The notes under the pieces are model-generated. The model saw only the letters and a program-made list of their open reading frames with translations, was not told where the DNA came from and did no database searches. 64,000 bases of DNA from Microbispora amethystogenes (GTDB taxonomy: Bacteria > Actinomycetota > Actinomycetes > Streptosporangiales > Streptosporangiaceae): assembly GCF_016863015.1 (NCBI RefSeq), contig NZ_BOOB01000026.1, positions 1 to 64,000 on the forward strand. Reading direction: 5' to 3'. Positions 42,133 through 51,469 of this stretch are shown here, piece by piece. Numbering within the stretch: the first letter of the stretch is position 1; every line of letters begins with the position of its first letter. A program made the position numbers and the translations under genes.

Positions 42133-42650
42133 CCGGCTCGCCGCCGGGGCCGTACGACGCCGCCATGCGGCTGGCGCTGGCGGAGGCCGTACGGGCGGGC
42201 GAGCGCGGGGAGGTGCCGGTCGGCGCCGTGCTGCTCGGTCCCACGGCGGCCGGTGGTTTGGAGGCTGGTGGTTCGGCGGCGGGCGATCGGGAACCGGGTC
42301 GCGTGCTCGCGGCGGCGGGCAACGACCGCGAGGCGAGCGGTGACCCCACCGCCCACGCCGAGGTGCTCGCCCTCCGGGCCGCCGCGGCCGTCCGGGGTGA
42401 CTGGCGGCTGACCGGCTGCACCCTGGTCGTCACCCTGGAGCCCTGCACGATGTGCGCCGGCGCCGCCGTGCTCGCCCGGGTCGACCGGGTGGTGTACGGC
42501 GCGGTGGACGAGAAGGCGGGCGCGGCCGGCTCCCTGTGGGACGTCCTGCGGGACCGCAGGCTCAACCACCGGCCCGAGGTCGTCATGGGAGTGCTGGCCG
42601 GCGAGTGCGCGGCCGTGCTGAGCGGCTTCTTCTCCGATCGCCGCGCCTGA
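42129..42650 (+). CDS. tadA: tRNA-specific adenosine deaminase
   Basis: A 173-residue zinc deaminase that converts adenosine 34 to inosine in tRNA-Arg(ACG). The catalytic HAE motif appears in [10 protein letters not shown] and the second zinc site in EPCTMCAGA. Between strands 1 and 2 there is an extra Ala/Gly-rich insertion of about 20 residues ([19 protein letters not shown]) not usual in TadA. GTG 42129 overlaps the preceding stop. Three-gene operon with the associated proteins. Confidence 0.92.
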   Translation: MTGSPPGPYDAAMRLALAEAVRAGERGEVPVGAVLLGPTAAGGLEAGGSAAGDREPGRVLAAAGNDREASGDPTAHAEVLALRAAAAVRGDWRLTGCTLVVTLEPCTMCAGAAVLARVDRVVYGAVDEKAGAAGSLWDVLRDRRLNHRPEVVMGVLAGECAAVLSGFFSDRRA

Positions 42651-42713
42651 TCGCGGGGCCGCTGGGCGAAACGGGTGCGCGGGCAGTGGTGTTCGTCCGG
42701 TAAGCTGCTGCGC

Positions 42714-42801
42714 GGTGGAGTCGCCTAGTGGCCGAGGGCGCACGCCTCGAAAGCGTGTGTAGGGCAACCTACCGTGGGTTCAAATCCCACCTCCACCGCC
42801 A
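42714..42801 (+). tRNA. tRNA-Ser (CGA)
   Basis: A class II cloverleaf with acceptor GGTGGAG/CTCCACC, anticodon stem CACGC/GCGTG around loop CTCGAAA (anticodon CGA, serine UCG), a long variable arm and T-loop GGTTCAAATCC. The 3' CCA is encoded (42799-42801). Confidence 0.95.
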
Positions 42802-42832
42802 CTGTCCTGGGACCACTGCCTTGGGACACCGA

Positions 42833-42870
42833 AAGAGCCGCCGACCCGCGTGAGCAGGTCGGCGGCTCTT
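42833..42870. terminator. Hairpin between tRNA-Ser and the next gene
   Basis: AAGAGCCGCCGACC and GGTCGGCGGCTCTT form a perfect 14-base-pair stem, followed by TCTCGTTG. It can stop transcription from both sides. Confidence 0.8.
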
Positions 42871-42888
42871 CTCGTTGTGCGGGTGGCG

Positions 42889-43185
42889 TCAGTCCTGCAG
42901 CTCCAGCACGCGGGCGTGCAGCACGGAGCGCTGGTGCAGCGCGGCCCGCAGCGCGCGGTGCAGGCCGTCCTCCAGGTACAGCTCGCCCTGCCACTGCACC
43001 ACGTGCGGGAACAGGTCGCCGTAGAAGGTCGAGTCCTTGCTGAGCAACGAGTGCAGGTCCAGCACCGCCTTCGTGGTGACCAGCGTGTCGAGCCGGACCT
43101 GCCGGGGCGGGATCCGCGCCCACTCTCGGGAGGACAGTCCGTGTTCCGGGTAGGGCCGTCCGTCGCCGACCAACTTAAAGATCAC
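42889..43185 (-). CDS. Conserved actinobacterial protein, possible ParB-like fold
   Basis: A 98-residue protein of a group often auto-annotated as a VapB-type antitoxin. No ribbon-helix-helix is evident, and no toxin gene lies beside it. The stretch PPRQVRLDTLVTTKAVLDLHSLL, then VQWQGELYLEDGLHRALRAAL, instead resembles the ParB/sulfiredoxin fold, whose signature is a DGHHR-like loop. TAAACT lies seven bases before GTG 43185, suggesting a leaderless message. Function unknown. Confidence 0.7.
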   Translation of the reverse strand: MIFKLVGDGRPYPEHGLSSREWARIPPRQVRLDTLVTTKAVLDLHSLLSKDSTFYGDLFPHVVQWQGELYLEDGLHRALRAALHQRSVLHARVLELQD

Positions 43186-43216
43186 GCTATGTAGTTTAGG
43201 AGACGTGGCAAACGGA

Positions 43217-43239
43217 GCCGCCGCAGGCCGTGCGGCGGC
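43217..43239 (-). terminator. Hairpin after the metallopeptidase gene
   Basis: GCCGCCGCA and TGCGGCGGC form a nine-base-pair stem just downstream of the minus-strand metallopeptidase gene. Confidence 0.5.
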
Positions 43240-43263
43240 CCCTGCATCGGCCTCACATGGGTC

Positions 43264-44124
43264 TCAGATGCTCCCGGAGAAGGTGTCGCAGCGTCCAGGG
43301 TCGCCCGACTCGTAGCCGTTCTTGAACCACTTGGTCCGCTGGGCCGACGTGCCGTGCGTGAACGCGTCCGGGTTGACCCTGCCCTGCGCCTGCTCCTGGA
43401 TGTGGTCGTCGCCGACCGCCGCGGCGGCGTCGATCGCCTCCTTGATGTCGGCGTCGGTGAACTCCTCGGCGTAGAAGCCCGTGCTCACCGCGTTCTTCGC
43501 CCACACGCCCGCGTAGCAGTCCGCCTGCAGTTCGAGCCGTACGGAGCCGCTCTCCGCGCCCTGCTCCTGGCCGACCTTGTTCATCGTGCCGAGCAGGTCC
43601 TGCACGTGGTGGCCGTACTCGTGGGCGATCACGTACGCCTGCGCGAACGGGCCGCCCTTGGCCCCGAACCGCGACTGCAGTTCGTCGAAGAACGACAGGT
43701 CGAGGTAGACGTGCTTGTCGTTGGGGCAGTAGAAGGGGCCGACGGACGAGTCGGCCGCGCCGCATCCGGTCTGCACCCCGCCCGAGAACAGCGTGGTCTT
43801 CGCCTTGGTGTAGCCCTGGACCTGGTCGCCCCAGTACTTCTGGATGCTGTTGACCACTCCCACGACCCGGCACTTCTCCGACTGGTCGGCGTCGGCGCCG
43901 CTCTTGCACTGGGAGTTCAGGTCGGTGGTGGGCTGCGCCCCGGTGGGCTCGTCCCCGCCGCCCGTGATGTTCCCGGGGTTGATACCGAAGATCAGGGCCA
44001 CGATGAGGGCGATGATGCCGGCGGCGCCGCCGCCGACGGCCAGGCCGCCACCCCGGAACCCGCCACCTCCGCCGACGTCCTCGACCTGCGAGGTGTCGAG
44101 TTGCGCTCGATCATCGAAATCCAT
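43264..44124 (-). CDS. YpfJ-like neutral zinc metallopeptidase
   Basis: A 286-residue membrane-anchored protease of the neutral zinc metallopeptidase family. A Gly-rich N-terminus precedes a single helix (IIALIVALIFGINPG, about residues 36-50), and the rest would be extracytoplasmic. The zinc motif is HEYGHH with His168, Glu169 and His172; the region QLRFGAKGGPFAQAYVIA-like precedes it. The family's YNPRYYQ-type C-terminus is represented by GTSAQRTKWFKNGYESGDPGRCDTF. Two Cys pairs suggest disulfides. ATG 44124 has GGGAG upstream. Substrate unknown. Confidence 0.87.
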   Translation of the reverse strand: MDFDDRAQLDTSQVEDVGGGGGFRGGGLAVGGGAAGIIALIVALIFGINPGNITGGGDEPTGAQPTTDLNSQCKSGADADQSEKCRVVGVVNSIQKYWGDQVQGYTKAKTTLFSGGVQTGCGAADSSVGPFYCPNDKHVYLDLSFFDELQSRFGAKGGPFAQAYVIAHEYGHHVQDLLGTMNKVGQEQGAESGSVRLELQADCYAGVWAKNAVSTGFYAEEFTDADIKEAIDAAAAVGDDHIQEQAQGRVNPDAFTHGTSAQRTKWFKNGYESGDPGRCDTFSGSI

Positions 44125-44264
44125 CTGCGACGCTCCCGATGGCGTTGCCGTCACTGCCGTCACTCACTGCCGCACTGCGTTGCTCGACTGCGTTGTTGCT
44201 CGCCGGGCCTACTGCCCCGCTTAGGAGTGATCATGCCTGACTCCGCGCGGGTTAGGATGCGCGC

Positions 44265-45842
44265 GTGCCCAGGAGCGCCGCACACCGGCTGGTGCCGCCG
44301 ATGCCGGGCGGGCGCGACGGGCTCGGCCGGCTGGGCCGGCTCGGCTGGTTCGGCCCCCTGGCCGTGGCCGCGTTCGGGGGGTTCCTCCGGTTCGATCGTC
44401 TCGACATGCCGCACGCCTTCGTCTTCGACGAGCTGTACTACGCCAAGGACGCCTACTCGCTGATCACGTACGGGGTCGAGCGGCAGTTCGCCGACGGCGC
44501 GGAGGAGACGATCCTGCGCGGCGGCAGGGACGTCTTCCGCGCCTGCGCCCAGCCGGAGGACTGCGCCGCCTACGTCGCCCATCCGCCGCTGGGCAAGTGG
44601 CTGATCGGCGCGGGGGAGTGGCTGTTCGGCCTGACGCCCTTCGGCTGGCGCTTCGCCGCCGCGCTCGCCGGAACGCTGAGCGTGCTGGTCCTGGCGCGGG
44701 TCGCCCGCCGGATGACCCGTTCGACGCTGCTCGGCTGTCTCGCGGGCCTGCTGCTGGCGCTGGACGGCCTGCACCTCGTGCTGTCGCGGTCGGCGCTGCT
44801 CGACGTCTTCCTCACGTTCTGGGTGCTCGCGGGCTTCGCCTGCCTGGTCGCCGACCGCGACGCCGCCCGTGCCCGCCTGGCGGAGTGGCACCGCACCTCG
44901 GCCCCGGAAGGACCCGGGCTCCCTCTCGGTCCGCGGCTCGGCCCCCGGCTCTGGCGGCTGGCCGCCGGGCTGTGCCTCGGGGCGGCGACGGCCACGAAGT
45001 GGACCGGCGTGCTCTTCGTCGTGGCGTTCGCGGTGATGGCGTTCGCCTGGGACCGCGGCGCCAGGCGGGCCGCCGGGCTGCGCCGCCCGGGCCGGCAGGC
45101 GGCCCGCCTCGACCTGCCGCTCGTGCTCGCGTGGCTCTGCGCCGTCCCCGCCACCGCGTACGTCGCGTCGTTCGCCGGGTGGCTGGCCTCGGCCGGCGGC
45201 TACGGCCGCAACTGGGACCGCGCGAGCCAGAACGGCTGGGCCTACTTCGTCGTCGACTCGCTGCGGTCCCTGATCGACTACCAGAGCCAGGTGCTGGGTT
45301 TCCACCAGGGCCTGAGCGCCCACCACGACTACCAGTCGGACCCCTGGGGCTGGCCGCTGCTGTTACGCCCGGTCCTCTTCTACTACCGCTCGTCGCCCGG
45401 AGCTTGCGGGGCGCGCTCCTGCAGCCAGGCGATCCTCGGGACCGGCACCCCGGTCGTCTGGTACGCCGGACTGCTCGCGCTGCTCGCGATGGTGGTGTGG
45501 CACCTGACCACCCGCGACTGGCGGGCGGGGACCGTCGTGCTCGGCTACGCGGCGGCCTGGCTGCCGTGGTGCTACTTCGCGCTGGCCGACCACCGCACGA
45601 CGTTCCTGTTCTACCTGCTGCCCGCGCTGCCGTTCCTGATCCTCGCGATCGTGCTCGCCTGCGGGCTCGTCCTCGGGCCGCCGGGCTCCTCGGCCATGCG
45701 GCGCTCCACGGGCGCGGCGCTGGTGGGCGCGTTCGTCCTGCTGGCCCTGGCCGACTTCTGGTGGCTGTCCCCGGTCCTCACCGCCGTCCCCGTGCCGTAC
45801 GACACCTGGCTGAGCCGCATGCTCCTGCGCAGCTGGATCTAG
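44265..45842 (+). CDS. Protein O-mannosyltransferase (GT39)
   Basis: A 525-residue polytopic enzyme that transfers mannose from polyprenyl-phosphate-mannose to secreted proteins. The first extracytoplasmic loop carries the essential acidic pair Asp55/Glu56 in FVFDELYYAKDAYSL, then YVAHPPLGKWLIGAGEWLFG. Other family blocks are LLALDGLHLVLSRSALLDVFL, TATKWTGVLF and YQSDPWGWPLLLRPVLFYY. About ten helices. GTG 44265 has TAGGAT six bases upstream and no Shine-Dalgarno sequence. The PBP and other surface proteins in the window, rich in Thr/Pro/Ser, could be substrates, but that is inference. Confidence 0.9.
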   Translation: MPRSAAHRLVPPMPGGRDGLGRLGRLGWFGPLAVAAFGGFLRFDRLDMPHAFVFDELYYAKDAYSLITYGVERQFADGAEETILRGGRDVFRACAQPEDCAAYVAHPPLGKWLIGAGEWLFGLTPFGWRFAAALAGTLSVLVLARVARRMTRSTLLGCLAGLLLALDGLHLVLSRSALLDVFLTFWVLAGFACLVADRDAARARLAEWHRTSAPEGPGLPLGPRLGPRLWRLAAGLCLGAATATKWTGVLFVVAFAVMAFAWDRGARRAAGLRRPGRQAARLDLPLVLAWLCAVPATAYVASFAGWLASAGGYGRNWDRASQNGWAYFVVDSLRSLIDYQSQVLGFHQGLSAHHDYQSDPWGWPLLLRPVLFYYRSSPGACGARSCSQAILGTGTPVVWYAGLLALLAMVVWHLTTRDWRAGTVVLGYAAAWLPWCYFALADHRTTFLFYLLPALPFLILAIVLACGLVLGPPGSSAMRRSTGAALVGAFVLLALADFWWLSPVLTAVPVPYDTWLSRMLLRSWI

Positions 45843-45882
45843 CCGGGTCCGGTCGGCTGAGAGCAAGATCGAGGCCCAGACG

Positions 45883-45919
45883 CGCGAAAGGCCCGGTTGG
45901 ATGGACCGGGCCTTTCGCG
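45883..45919. terminator. Bidirectional terminator between PMT and tRNA-Ser
   Basis: CGCGAAAGGCCCGGT and ACCGGGCCTTTCGCG form a perfect 15-base-pair stem with a seven-base loop, followed by TTCTT. Confidence 0.88.
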
Positions 45920-45940
45920 TTCTTGCTGCTCAACCAAGCG

Positions 45941-46026
45941 CGGAGGATAGGAGATTCGAACTCCTGAGGGGTTGCCCCCAACACGCTTTCCAAGCGTGCG
46001 CCCTAGGCCAACTAGGCGAATCCTCC
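45941..46026 (-). tRNA. tRNA-Ser (GGA)
   Basis: A class II cloverleaf on the minus strand with acceptor GGAGGAT/ATCCTCC, discriminator G, anticodon stem CACGC/GCGTG with loop TTGGAAA (anticodon GGA, serine UCC/UCU), a long variable arm and T-loop AGTTCGAATCT. The 3' CCA is not encoded. Confidence 0.94.
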
Positions 46027-46112
46027 GTCGGACAGCTTAGCTCACTTCCGGTGTGGTTTCGACGTGTGATTCGACGTCCCGCGCACCCCCGGCGAGTGGC
46101 TAGACTGTCCAG

Positions 46113-46203
46113 CGGACCCCTCGCGCGGCGTCATCCTGTGAACCTCCCCAGGGCCGGAAGGCAGCAAGGATAAGCGGGCTCTGGCGGGTGTGCGAGGGGT
46201 CTC
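46113..46203 (+). ncRNA. ffs: Signal recognition particle RNA (small type)
   Basis: The terminal stem GACCCCTCGC/GCGAGGGGTC encloses the highly conserved 4.5S core: CTGTGAACC, CCCCAGGGCCGGAAGGCAGC (the GGAA-type tetraloop and asymmetric bulge that bind Ffh) and GCGGGCTCTGGCGGGTG. It lies just upstream of dnaX, the usual position in actinobacteria. Confidence 0.95.
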
Positions 46204-46249
46204 TCAGTTAGCGGGTACGCCGGCCGGGTCGACCCCCCGAGGAGGCGGC

Positions 46250-48415
46250 ATGAGTCTTGCGCTGTACCGCAAGTACAGACCCGGGACGTTCGCCGAGGTC
46301 AAGGGGCAGGAACACGTCACCGACCCGCTGCGCCAGGCGTTGCGCAGCGGCCGGATCCACCACGCCTATCTCTTCAGCGGCCCGCGCGGCTGCGGCAAGA
46401 CCTCCAGCGCGCGCATCCTCGCGCGGTCGCTCAACTGCGAGCAGGGCCCGACGCCGGACCCCTGTGGCACGTGCGAGTCCTGCGTGGCGCTGGCGCCCAC
46501 CGGGCCCGGCCACCTCGACGTCATCGAGATCGACGCGGCGTCCCACGGCGGCGTGGACGACGCGCGTGATCTGCGCGAGCGGGCGTTCTTCGCCCCCGTC
46601 TCGGCGAGATTCAAGATCTACATCATCGACGAGGCCCACATGGTCACCCGTGAGGGCTTCAACGCGCTGCTGAAGCTGGTCGAGGAACCGCCGCCGCACC
46701 TCAAGTTCGTCTTCGCCACCACCGAGCCGGAGAAGGTCATCGGGACGATCAAGTCCCGCACCCACCACTATCCGTTCCGGCTGATGCCGCCCGCCACGCT
46801 GCGGCGGCTCATGGAGGAGATCCTCGAATCCGAGTCGGTGCCGTACGAGCCGGCCGCGTTACCGCTCGTCGTCCGGGCGGGCGCCGGGTCGGCCCGCGAC
46901 ACGCTGTCGATCCTCGACCAGCTTCTCGCGGGCGCGGACGAGGCCGGCATCACCTACCCGCGGGCCGTGTCCCTGCTCGGCTACACCGACGGCGACCTGC
47001 TGGACGAGGTGGTCGACGCGTTCGCCAAGCGGGACGGCGCGGCCGTGTTCCACGCGGTGCACCGGGTGATCGAGGGCGGTCACGACCCCCGCCGCTTCGC
47101 CACCGACCTGCTCGAACGCTTCCGCGACCTGGTGATCCTCTCCAACGTCCCCGAGGCCGCGGGCAGCGGCCTGCTCGACCGGCCGGCCGACGAGCTGGAG
47201 CGCCTCCAGGCGCAGGCGGCGTCCATGGGCCCCGCCGAGCTGACCCGGGCGGCGGAGGTCTTCAACGCCGGGCTGACCGAGATGCGCGGCGCGACCTCTC
47301 CCCGCCTGCTGCTGGAACTCGTGTGCGCCCGCGTGCTGCTGCCCGGCGCCGACCAGGGCGAGGCCGCGCTGCTGACCCGGCTCGAACGGCTGGAGCGCGG
47401 CGTCGTGGCCGGGACGCACGCCGTCGCCGCCGCCCCGCCGCCGGCCGCGCCGCCTGCGGCACCACCGGCGGCACCTCCTGTGGCCCCGCAGGCGGCGCCA
47501 TCCGCGGCACCGTCCGCAGCGCAGAGCCCGCGGCCACCGGCGGCCGCCCCCGCGAGGACCGGCGACGCCGACGACTGGCCCACTCCCGTACGGCCCGGCT
47601 CGGGGGCCGCGCAGCCGCCCGCGCAGGCCCAGGCCCAGGCGCCCTCGACGGGCGTGGTCCAGGGCGGCGGGCCGGTGCACCAGGCCTGGCCGCGGGTGCT
47701 GGAGGCGATCAGGAACCGGCAGAAGGTCGCCTGGATCATCCTCAACGCCCAGGGCAGGCTGCTCGGCGTCGAGGGCAACGTGGTGACCATCGGCTTCGAG
47801 AAGCCGGGCGACGTGCAGGGCTTCCTCAAGGGCAAGCGCGACGAGACGGTGGCCGCCGCCCTCGGCGAGGTGCTCGGCGGCGTCTGGCGCGTCGAGGTGG
47901 TCGTCGGCGGCTCGGGCCCGGGCCCGTCCGGCTCCGCCGCGCGCGGCCCGTCCGGCCCGCCCGCCCCCGCGGCGCCGCCCGCGCCGGTCGCGCCCACCGG
48001 ATCGTCGATGGCCACGGCGCCCGCGGCGTCCACAGCGCCGTCATCGGCCGCCGCGCCTCCCAGTGCCGCCCCGACTGCTGCCCCGGCTGCTGCCCCGACC
48101 GGCGCCCAGCCCACGGCTCCGCCGGCCGGGAACGGCGGGGCGGGCACCGGCGGGACGACCGACGAGAGCTGGCCGGACGCGCCCTCGGACGACTTCGACA
48201 GCCCGTCGCCCGGTCCGCCGTCGGGGGCGTCGTCCGCGTTCGCCACCGCGAGACCGGCCGGGCGGTCCGCCGCGCCGGCGAGGCCACGCCAGGCCTGGCC
48301 GGAGACGGTTCCCGGCCGCGGCGACGCGGGCGCGGACGTGAGCGAGCTGACCGGCATGGCCCTGATCCAGCACGAGCTCGGCGGCCGGATCATCGAGGAG
48401 ATCGACCACTCCTGA
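46250..48415 (+). CDS. dnaX: DNA polymerase III subunits gamma and tau
   Basis: A 721-residue clamp-loader ATPase. The N-terminus YRKYRPGTFAEVKGQEHV leads to Walker A GPRGCGKTSSA (about 44-54), the zinc-binding cysteines in CGTCESC, Walker B IYIIDEAHM and SRC-like sensor FATTEPEKVIGTIKSR. Between about 400 and 470, and again 560-680, there are long Ala/Pro-rich disordered linkers. A small folded region near 480-560 (VHQAWPRVLEAIRNRQKVAWIIL) matches the tau C-terminal domain. ATG 46250 has GGAGG upstream. No slippery run for a short gamma form is evident. Confidence 0.94.
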   Translation: MSLALYRKYRPGTFAEVKGQEHVTDPLRQALRSGRIHHAYLFSGPRGCGKTSSARILARSLNCEQGPTPDPCGTCESCVALAPTGPGHLDVIEIDAASHGGVDDARDLRERAFFAPVSARFKIYIIDEAHMVTREGFNALLKLVEEPPPHLKFVFATTEPEKVIGTIKSRTHHYPFRLMPPATLRRLMEEILESESVPYEPAALPLVVRAGAGSARDTLSILDQLLAGADEAGITYPRAVSLLGYTDGDLLDEVVDAFAKRDGAAVFHAVHRVIEGGHDPRRFATDLLERFRDLVILSNVPEAAGSGLLDRPADELERLQAQAASMGPAELTRAAEVFNAGLTEMRGATSPRLLLELVCARVLLPGADQGEAALLTRLERLERGVVAGTHAVAAAPPPAAPPAAPPAAPPVAPQAAPSAAPSAAQSPRPPAAAPARTGDADDWPTPVRPGSGAAQPPAQAQAQAPSTGVVQGGGPVHQAWPRVLEAIRNRQKVAWIILNAQGRLLGVEGNVVTIGFEKPGDVQGFLKGKRDETVAAALGEVLGGVWRVEVVVGGSGPGPSGSAARGPSGPPAPAAPPAPVAPTGSSMATAPAASTAPSSAAAPPSAAPTAAPAAAPTGAQPTAPPAGNGGAGTGGTTDESWPDAPSDDFDSPSPGPPSGASSAFATARPAGRSAAPARPRQAWPETVPGRGDAGADVSELTGMALIQHELGGRIIEEIDHS

Positions 48416-48606
48416 TCGGCCGCTCCTGAGCGCCTCACCCGCGCGGGAGACGGACACCGCATGGACGGAGACTGGTGGGGTAACCGGTGTCCGTCCGCCG
48501 ACGGCCCCGGGCGGAACACGCGTACCGGCTCCGGTGCGGAAACGGGGACGGACGCCGTAGGCTCGTCGCGACGAACACGTCGCTGGATGCTGAGGAGCGC
48601 ACCATC

Positions 48607-48960
48607 GTGAATCCAGGAGATGTCAATCTCCAGCAGTTGCTGGAGCAGGCTCAGCTGATGCAGCAGCAGCTCGTCACCGCGCAGCAGGAGCTCAGCGACG
48701 CCGAGGTCGACGGGACCGCCGGCGGCGGGCTCGTCCGCGCCACCGTGAACGGCAGCGGCGAGCTGCTGGAACTCGAGATCAGCCCGGTCGCCATCGACAC
48801 GAGCGACCCGGAGGAGAGCGCGCAGACGATCGCGGACCTGGTGCTCGCCGCCGTGCGGGACGCCGTACGCGCCGCGGCCGAGCTGCAGCAGGAGAAGCTG
48901 GGCCCGCTCGCGCAGGGTCTGGGGGGCGGCTTCGGCGGCGGTCAGCTGCCGGGGTTCTAG
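48607..48960 (+). CDS. YbaB/EbfC-family nucleoid-associated protein
   Basis: A 117-residue DNA-binding protein. The N-terminal helix [22 protein letters not shown], the strands [22 protein letters not shown] and the C-terminal helix match the family. A Gly-rich tail ends it. GAGGAG lies nine bases before GTG 48607. It is followed three bases later by recR, the standard dnaX-ybaB-recR arrangement in bacteria. Confidence 0.92.
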   Translation: MNPGDVNLQQLLEQAQLMQQQLVTAQQELSDAEVDGTAGGGLVRATVNGSGELLELEISPVAIDTSDPEESAQTIADLVLAAVRDAVRAAAELQQEKLGPLAQGLGGGFGGGQLPGF

Positions 48961-48963
48961 AGC

Positions 48964-49563
48964 ATGTACGAAGGGGTCGTCCAGAATCTGATCGACGAGC
49001 TCGGGCTGCTGCCCGGCGTCGGTCCCAAGAGCGCGCAGCGGATCGCGTTCCACCTTCTCGCCGCCGACCCGGCCGACGTCAAACGGCTGGCGCACGCGCT
49101 GCTGGAGGTCAAGGAGAAGGTGCGCTTCTGCCGGGTTTGCGGAAACGTCGCCGCGGAAGAGGAATGCCGCATCTGCCGCGACCAGCGGCGTGACCCGCAG
49201 GTGATCTGCGTGGTCGAGGAACCGAAGGACGTGGTGGCGATCGAGAGGACCCGCGAGTTCCGCGGCCGCTACCACGTGCTCGGAGGAGCGATCAGCCCGA
49301 TCGACGGTGTCGGGCCGGACGACCTGAAGATTCGCGAGTTGATGGTCCGGCTGGCCGACGGCCAGGTCACCGAGCTGATCCTCGCTACCGACCCGAACCT
49401 CGAAGGCGAGGCGACGGCCACCTATCTGGCCAGGCTCGTCAAACCTTTGGGGCTGAAGGTGACCCGACTGGCCAGCGGCCTGCCTGTGGGCGGTGATCTC
49501 GAGTACGCCGACGAGGTCACCCTGGGCCGCGCTTTCGAAGGACGGAGGCTGCTGGATGTCTGA
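48964..49563 (+). CDS. recR: Recombination mediator protein RecR
   Basis: A 199-residue protein that, with RecF and RecO, loads RecA onto gapped DNA. The N-terminal helix-hairpin-helix includes [20 protein letters not shown]. The zinc finger is [16 protein letters not shown] (four Cys), and the Toprim domain carries [26 protein letters not shown] and [15 protein letters not shown]. Normal length. It overlaps the next gene by eight bases. Confidence 0.96.
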   Translation: MYEGVVQNLIDELGLLPGVGPKSAQRIAFHLLAADPADVKRLAHALLEVKEKVRFCRVCGNVAAEEECRICRDQRRDPQVICVVEEPKDVVAIERTREFRGRYHVLGGAISPIDGVGPDDLKIRELMVRLADGQVTELILATDPNLEGEATATYLARLVKPLGLKVTRLASGLPVGGDLEYADEVTLGRAFEGRRLLDV

Positions 49564-50086
49564 CGAGTGGAACGACCTGGCCGCACGCGTCGCCGGACAC
49601 GCGCAGAACTACATCGACGGCCTGACCCGCCTGGCCGGCGGCGAGGGCGGCGACGCGACGCTGCCGCTGCTTCTGGTGGAGGTGGCCCAGGTCAGCCTCG
49701 CGGGCACCCAGCTCGGGGCCGCGCAGGACGTGATCCTGCAGGGGAACGTCGAGCCCGTGCTGAGCGAGGACCCCGACATCGACCCCCTCCGTACGGCGCT
49801 GGCCGCCCGGCTCGGGCCGGTGGACGACTACGCCGAGGTGTTCGACCCCTACAAGGACGACGCCGTCACGCCGTACCGGCTGTCGGACGACCTCGCGGCG
49901 GTGGCGGCCGACCTCATCCACGGGCTGCGCCACTACGGCGCGGGCCGTCCTCTCGAGGCGCTGTGGTGGTGGCAGTTCTCCTACTTCAACACGTGGGGCA
50001 ACCACGCCGGTGCGGCGCTGCGGGCCCTGCAGTCGCTTGTCGCGCACGCCCGCCTCGACGTGGTCGAAGAGGGGACGACGGTCTGA
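49556..50086 (+). CDS. DUF5063-like conserved protein
   Basis: A 176-residue acidic protein of a family conserved beside recR in actinobacteria. It starts [20 protein letters not shown] and has a mostly helical pattern with the Trp-rich run [29 protein letters not shown] near the C-terminus. No catalytic motif. GGAGG seven bases ahead of ATG 49556 lies within recR. Position suggests a role with recombination or with aspartate metabolism, but nothing in the sequence decides. Confidence 0.78.
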   Translation: MSDEWNDLAARVAGHAQNYIDGLTRLAGGEGGDATLPLLLVEVAQVSLAGTQLGAAQDVILQGNVEPVLSEDPDIDPLRTALAARLGPVDDYAEVFDPYKDDAVTPYRLSDDLAAVAADLIHGLRHYGAGRPLEALWWWQFSYFNTWGNHAGAALRALQSLVAHARLDVVEEGTTV

Positions 50087-50194
50087 TCGCGGTCTGATCG
50101 CGGTCTGACCGTCCACATGCTGGTCGCGTACGGTGGGCGTTTGGGACGCACAAGTACACTGTGAGCTCCACGTCCTGATTCGTTGGAGATTCCA

Positions 50195-51469
50195 GTGGCG
50201 CTCGTTGTGCAAAAGTACGGTGGTTCCTCCGTAGCCGACGCGTCCTGCATCAAGCGGGTCGCCCAGCGGATCGTGGCGACGAAAAAAGCGGGCAACGACG
50301 TCGTGGTGGTGGTCTCCGCGATGGGCGACACCACCGACGAACTGCTCGACCTGGCCCAGCAGGTGTCGCCGCTGCCGCCCGGCCGCGAGCTCGACATGCT
50401 GCTCACCTCGGGTGAGCGGATCTCCATGGCGCTGCTCGCGATGGCGATCGCCAACCTCGGTCACGAGGCGCGTAGCTTCACCGGCTCGCAGGCCGGCGTG
50501 ATCACCGACTCGACGCACGGCAAGGCGCGCATCATCGACGTGACGCCGAGCCGCATCAGGGAGGCGGTCGACTCCGGGCAGATCGCGATCGTGGCCGGGT
50601 TCCAGGGGGTCTCCCAGGACAGCAAGGACATCACGACGCTCGGCCGGGGCGGCTCCGACACCACGGCCGTCGCCCTCGCGGCGGCGCTCGGCGCGGACGT
50701 CTGCGAGATCTACACCGACGTGGACGGCATCTACACCGCCGATCCCCGCATCGTCCGCACGGCACGGCAGATCCCGCGGATCTCCTACGAGGAGACGATG
50801 GAGATGGCCGCGTGCGGGGCCAAGATCCTGCACCTGCGCTGCGTGGAGTACGCCCGCAGGTTCAACCTGCCCATCCACGTCAGAAGCTCGTTCAGCACGA
50901 GGGAAGGCACCTGGGTCGTCTCCGACCCCTACAGCGAAGGAACCGAAGTGGAGCAGCCCATCATCTCCGGGGTGGCGCACGACCGGAGCGAGGCCAAGAT
51001 CACTGTGGTCGGGGTGCCCGACAAGGTCGGCGAGGCCGCCGCCATCTTCCGCACGCTGGCGGACGCGGAGATCAACATTGACATGATCGTGCAGAACGTG
51101 TCGGCCGCCGCGACCGGGCGGACGGACATCTCCTTCACGCTGCCGGTGAACGACAGCCAGACGGCCCTCACCGCGCTGAAGAAGATCCAGAGCCAGGTCG
51201 CGTTCGAGTCGCTGCTGTACGACGACCAGATCGGCAAGGTGTCGCTCGTCGGCGCGGGCATGCGCTCGCACCCGGGCGTCACCGCCACGTTCTTCGGCGC
51301 GCTGGCCGACGCCGGAGTGAACATCGAGATGATCTCGACCTCGGAGATCCGCATCTCCGTCGTCGTGGGGCAGAACGAGGTGGACACCGCGGTCGCCGCC
51401 GCCCACCGCGCGTTCGACCTCGACTCCGACCAGGTCGAGGCCGTTGTGTACGGAGGTACCGGAAGATGA
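50195..51469 (+). CDS. lysC: Aspartokinase
   Basis: A 424-residue aspartate kinase, first enzyme of the lysine/threonine/methionine pathway. The kinase domain starts [22 protein letters not shown], with [15 protein letters not shown] and [36 protein letters not shown]. Two ACT domains follow from about residue 270, the site of lysine/threonine feedback. GTG 50195 has GGAG six bases upstream; the TTG at 50183 is less likely. In this family an internal start can yield a separate beta subunit; a GTG cluster near codon 250 could serve. It overlaps asd by four bases. Confidence 0.95.
   Translation: MALVVQKYGGSSVADASCIKRVAQRIVATKKAGNDVVVVVSAMGDTTDELLDLAQQVSPLPPGRELDMLLTSGERISMALLAMAIANLGHEARSFTGSQAGVITDSTHGKARIIDVTPSRIREAVDSGQIAIVAGFQGVSQDSKDITTLGRGGSDTTAVALAAALGADVCEIYTDVDGIYTADPRIVRTARQIPRISYEETMEMAACGAKILHLRCVEYARRFNLPIHVRSSFSTREGTWVVSDPYSEGTEVEQPIISGVAHDRSEAKITVVGVPDKVGEAAAIFRTLADAEINIDMIVQNVSAAATGRTDISFTLPVNDSQTALTALKKIQSQVAFESLLYDDQIGKVSLVGAGMRSHPGVTATFFGALADAGVNIEMISTSEIRISVVVGQNEVDTAVAAAHRAFDLDSDQVEAVVYGGTGR

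Noticed and set aside
42889..43185. VapB antitoxin of a toxin-antitoxin pair
   Set aside because: No PIN-domain toxin is adjacent and no antitoxin DNA-binding fold is seen.
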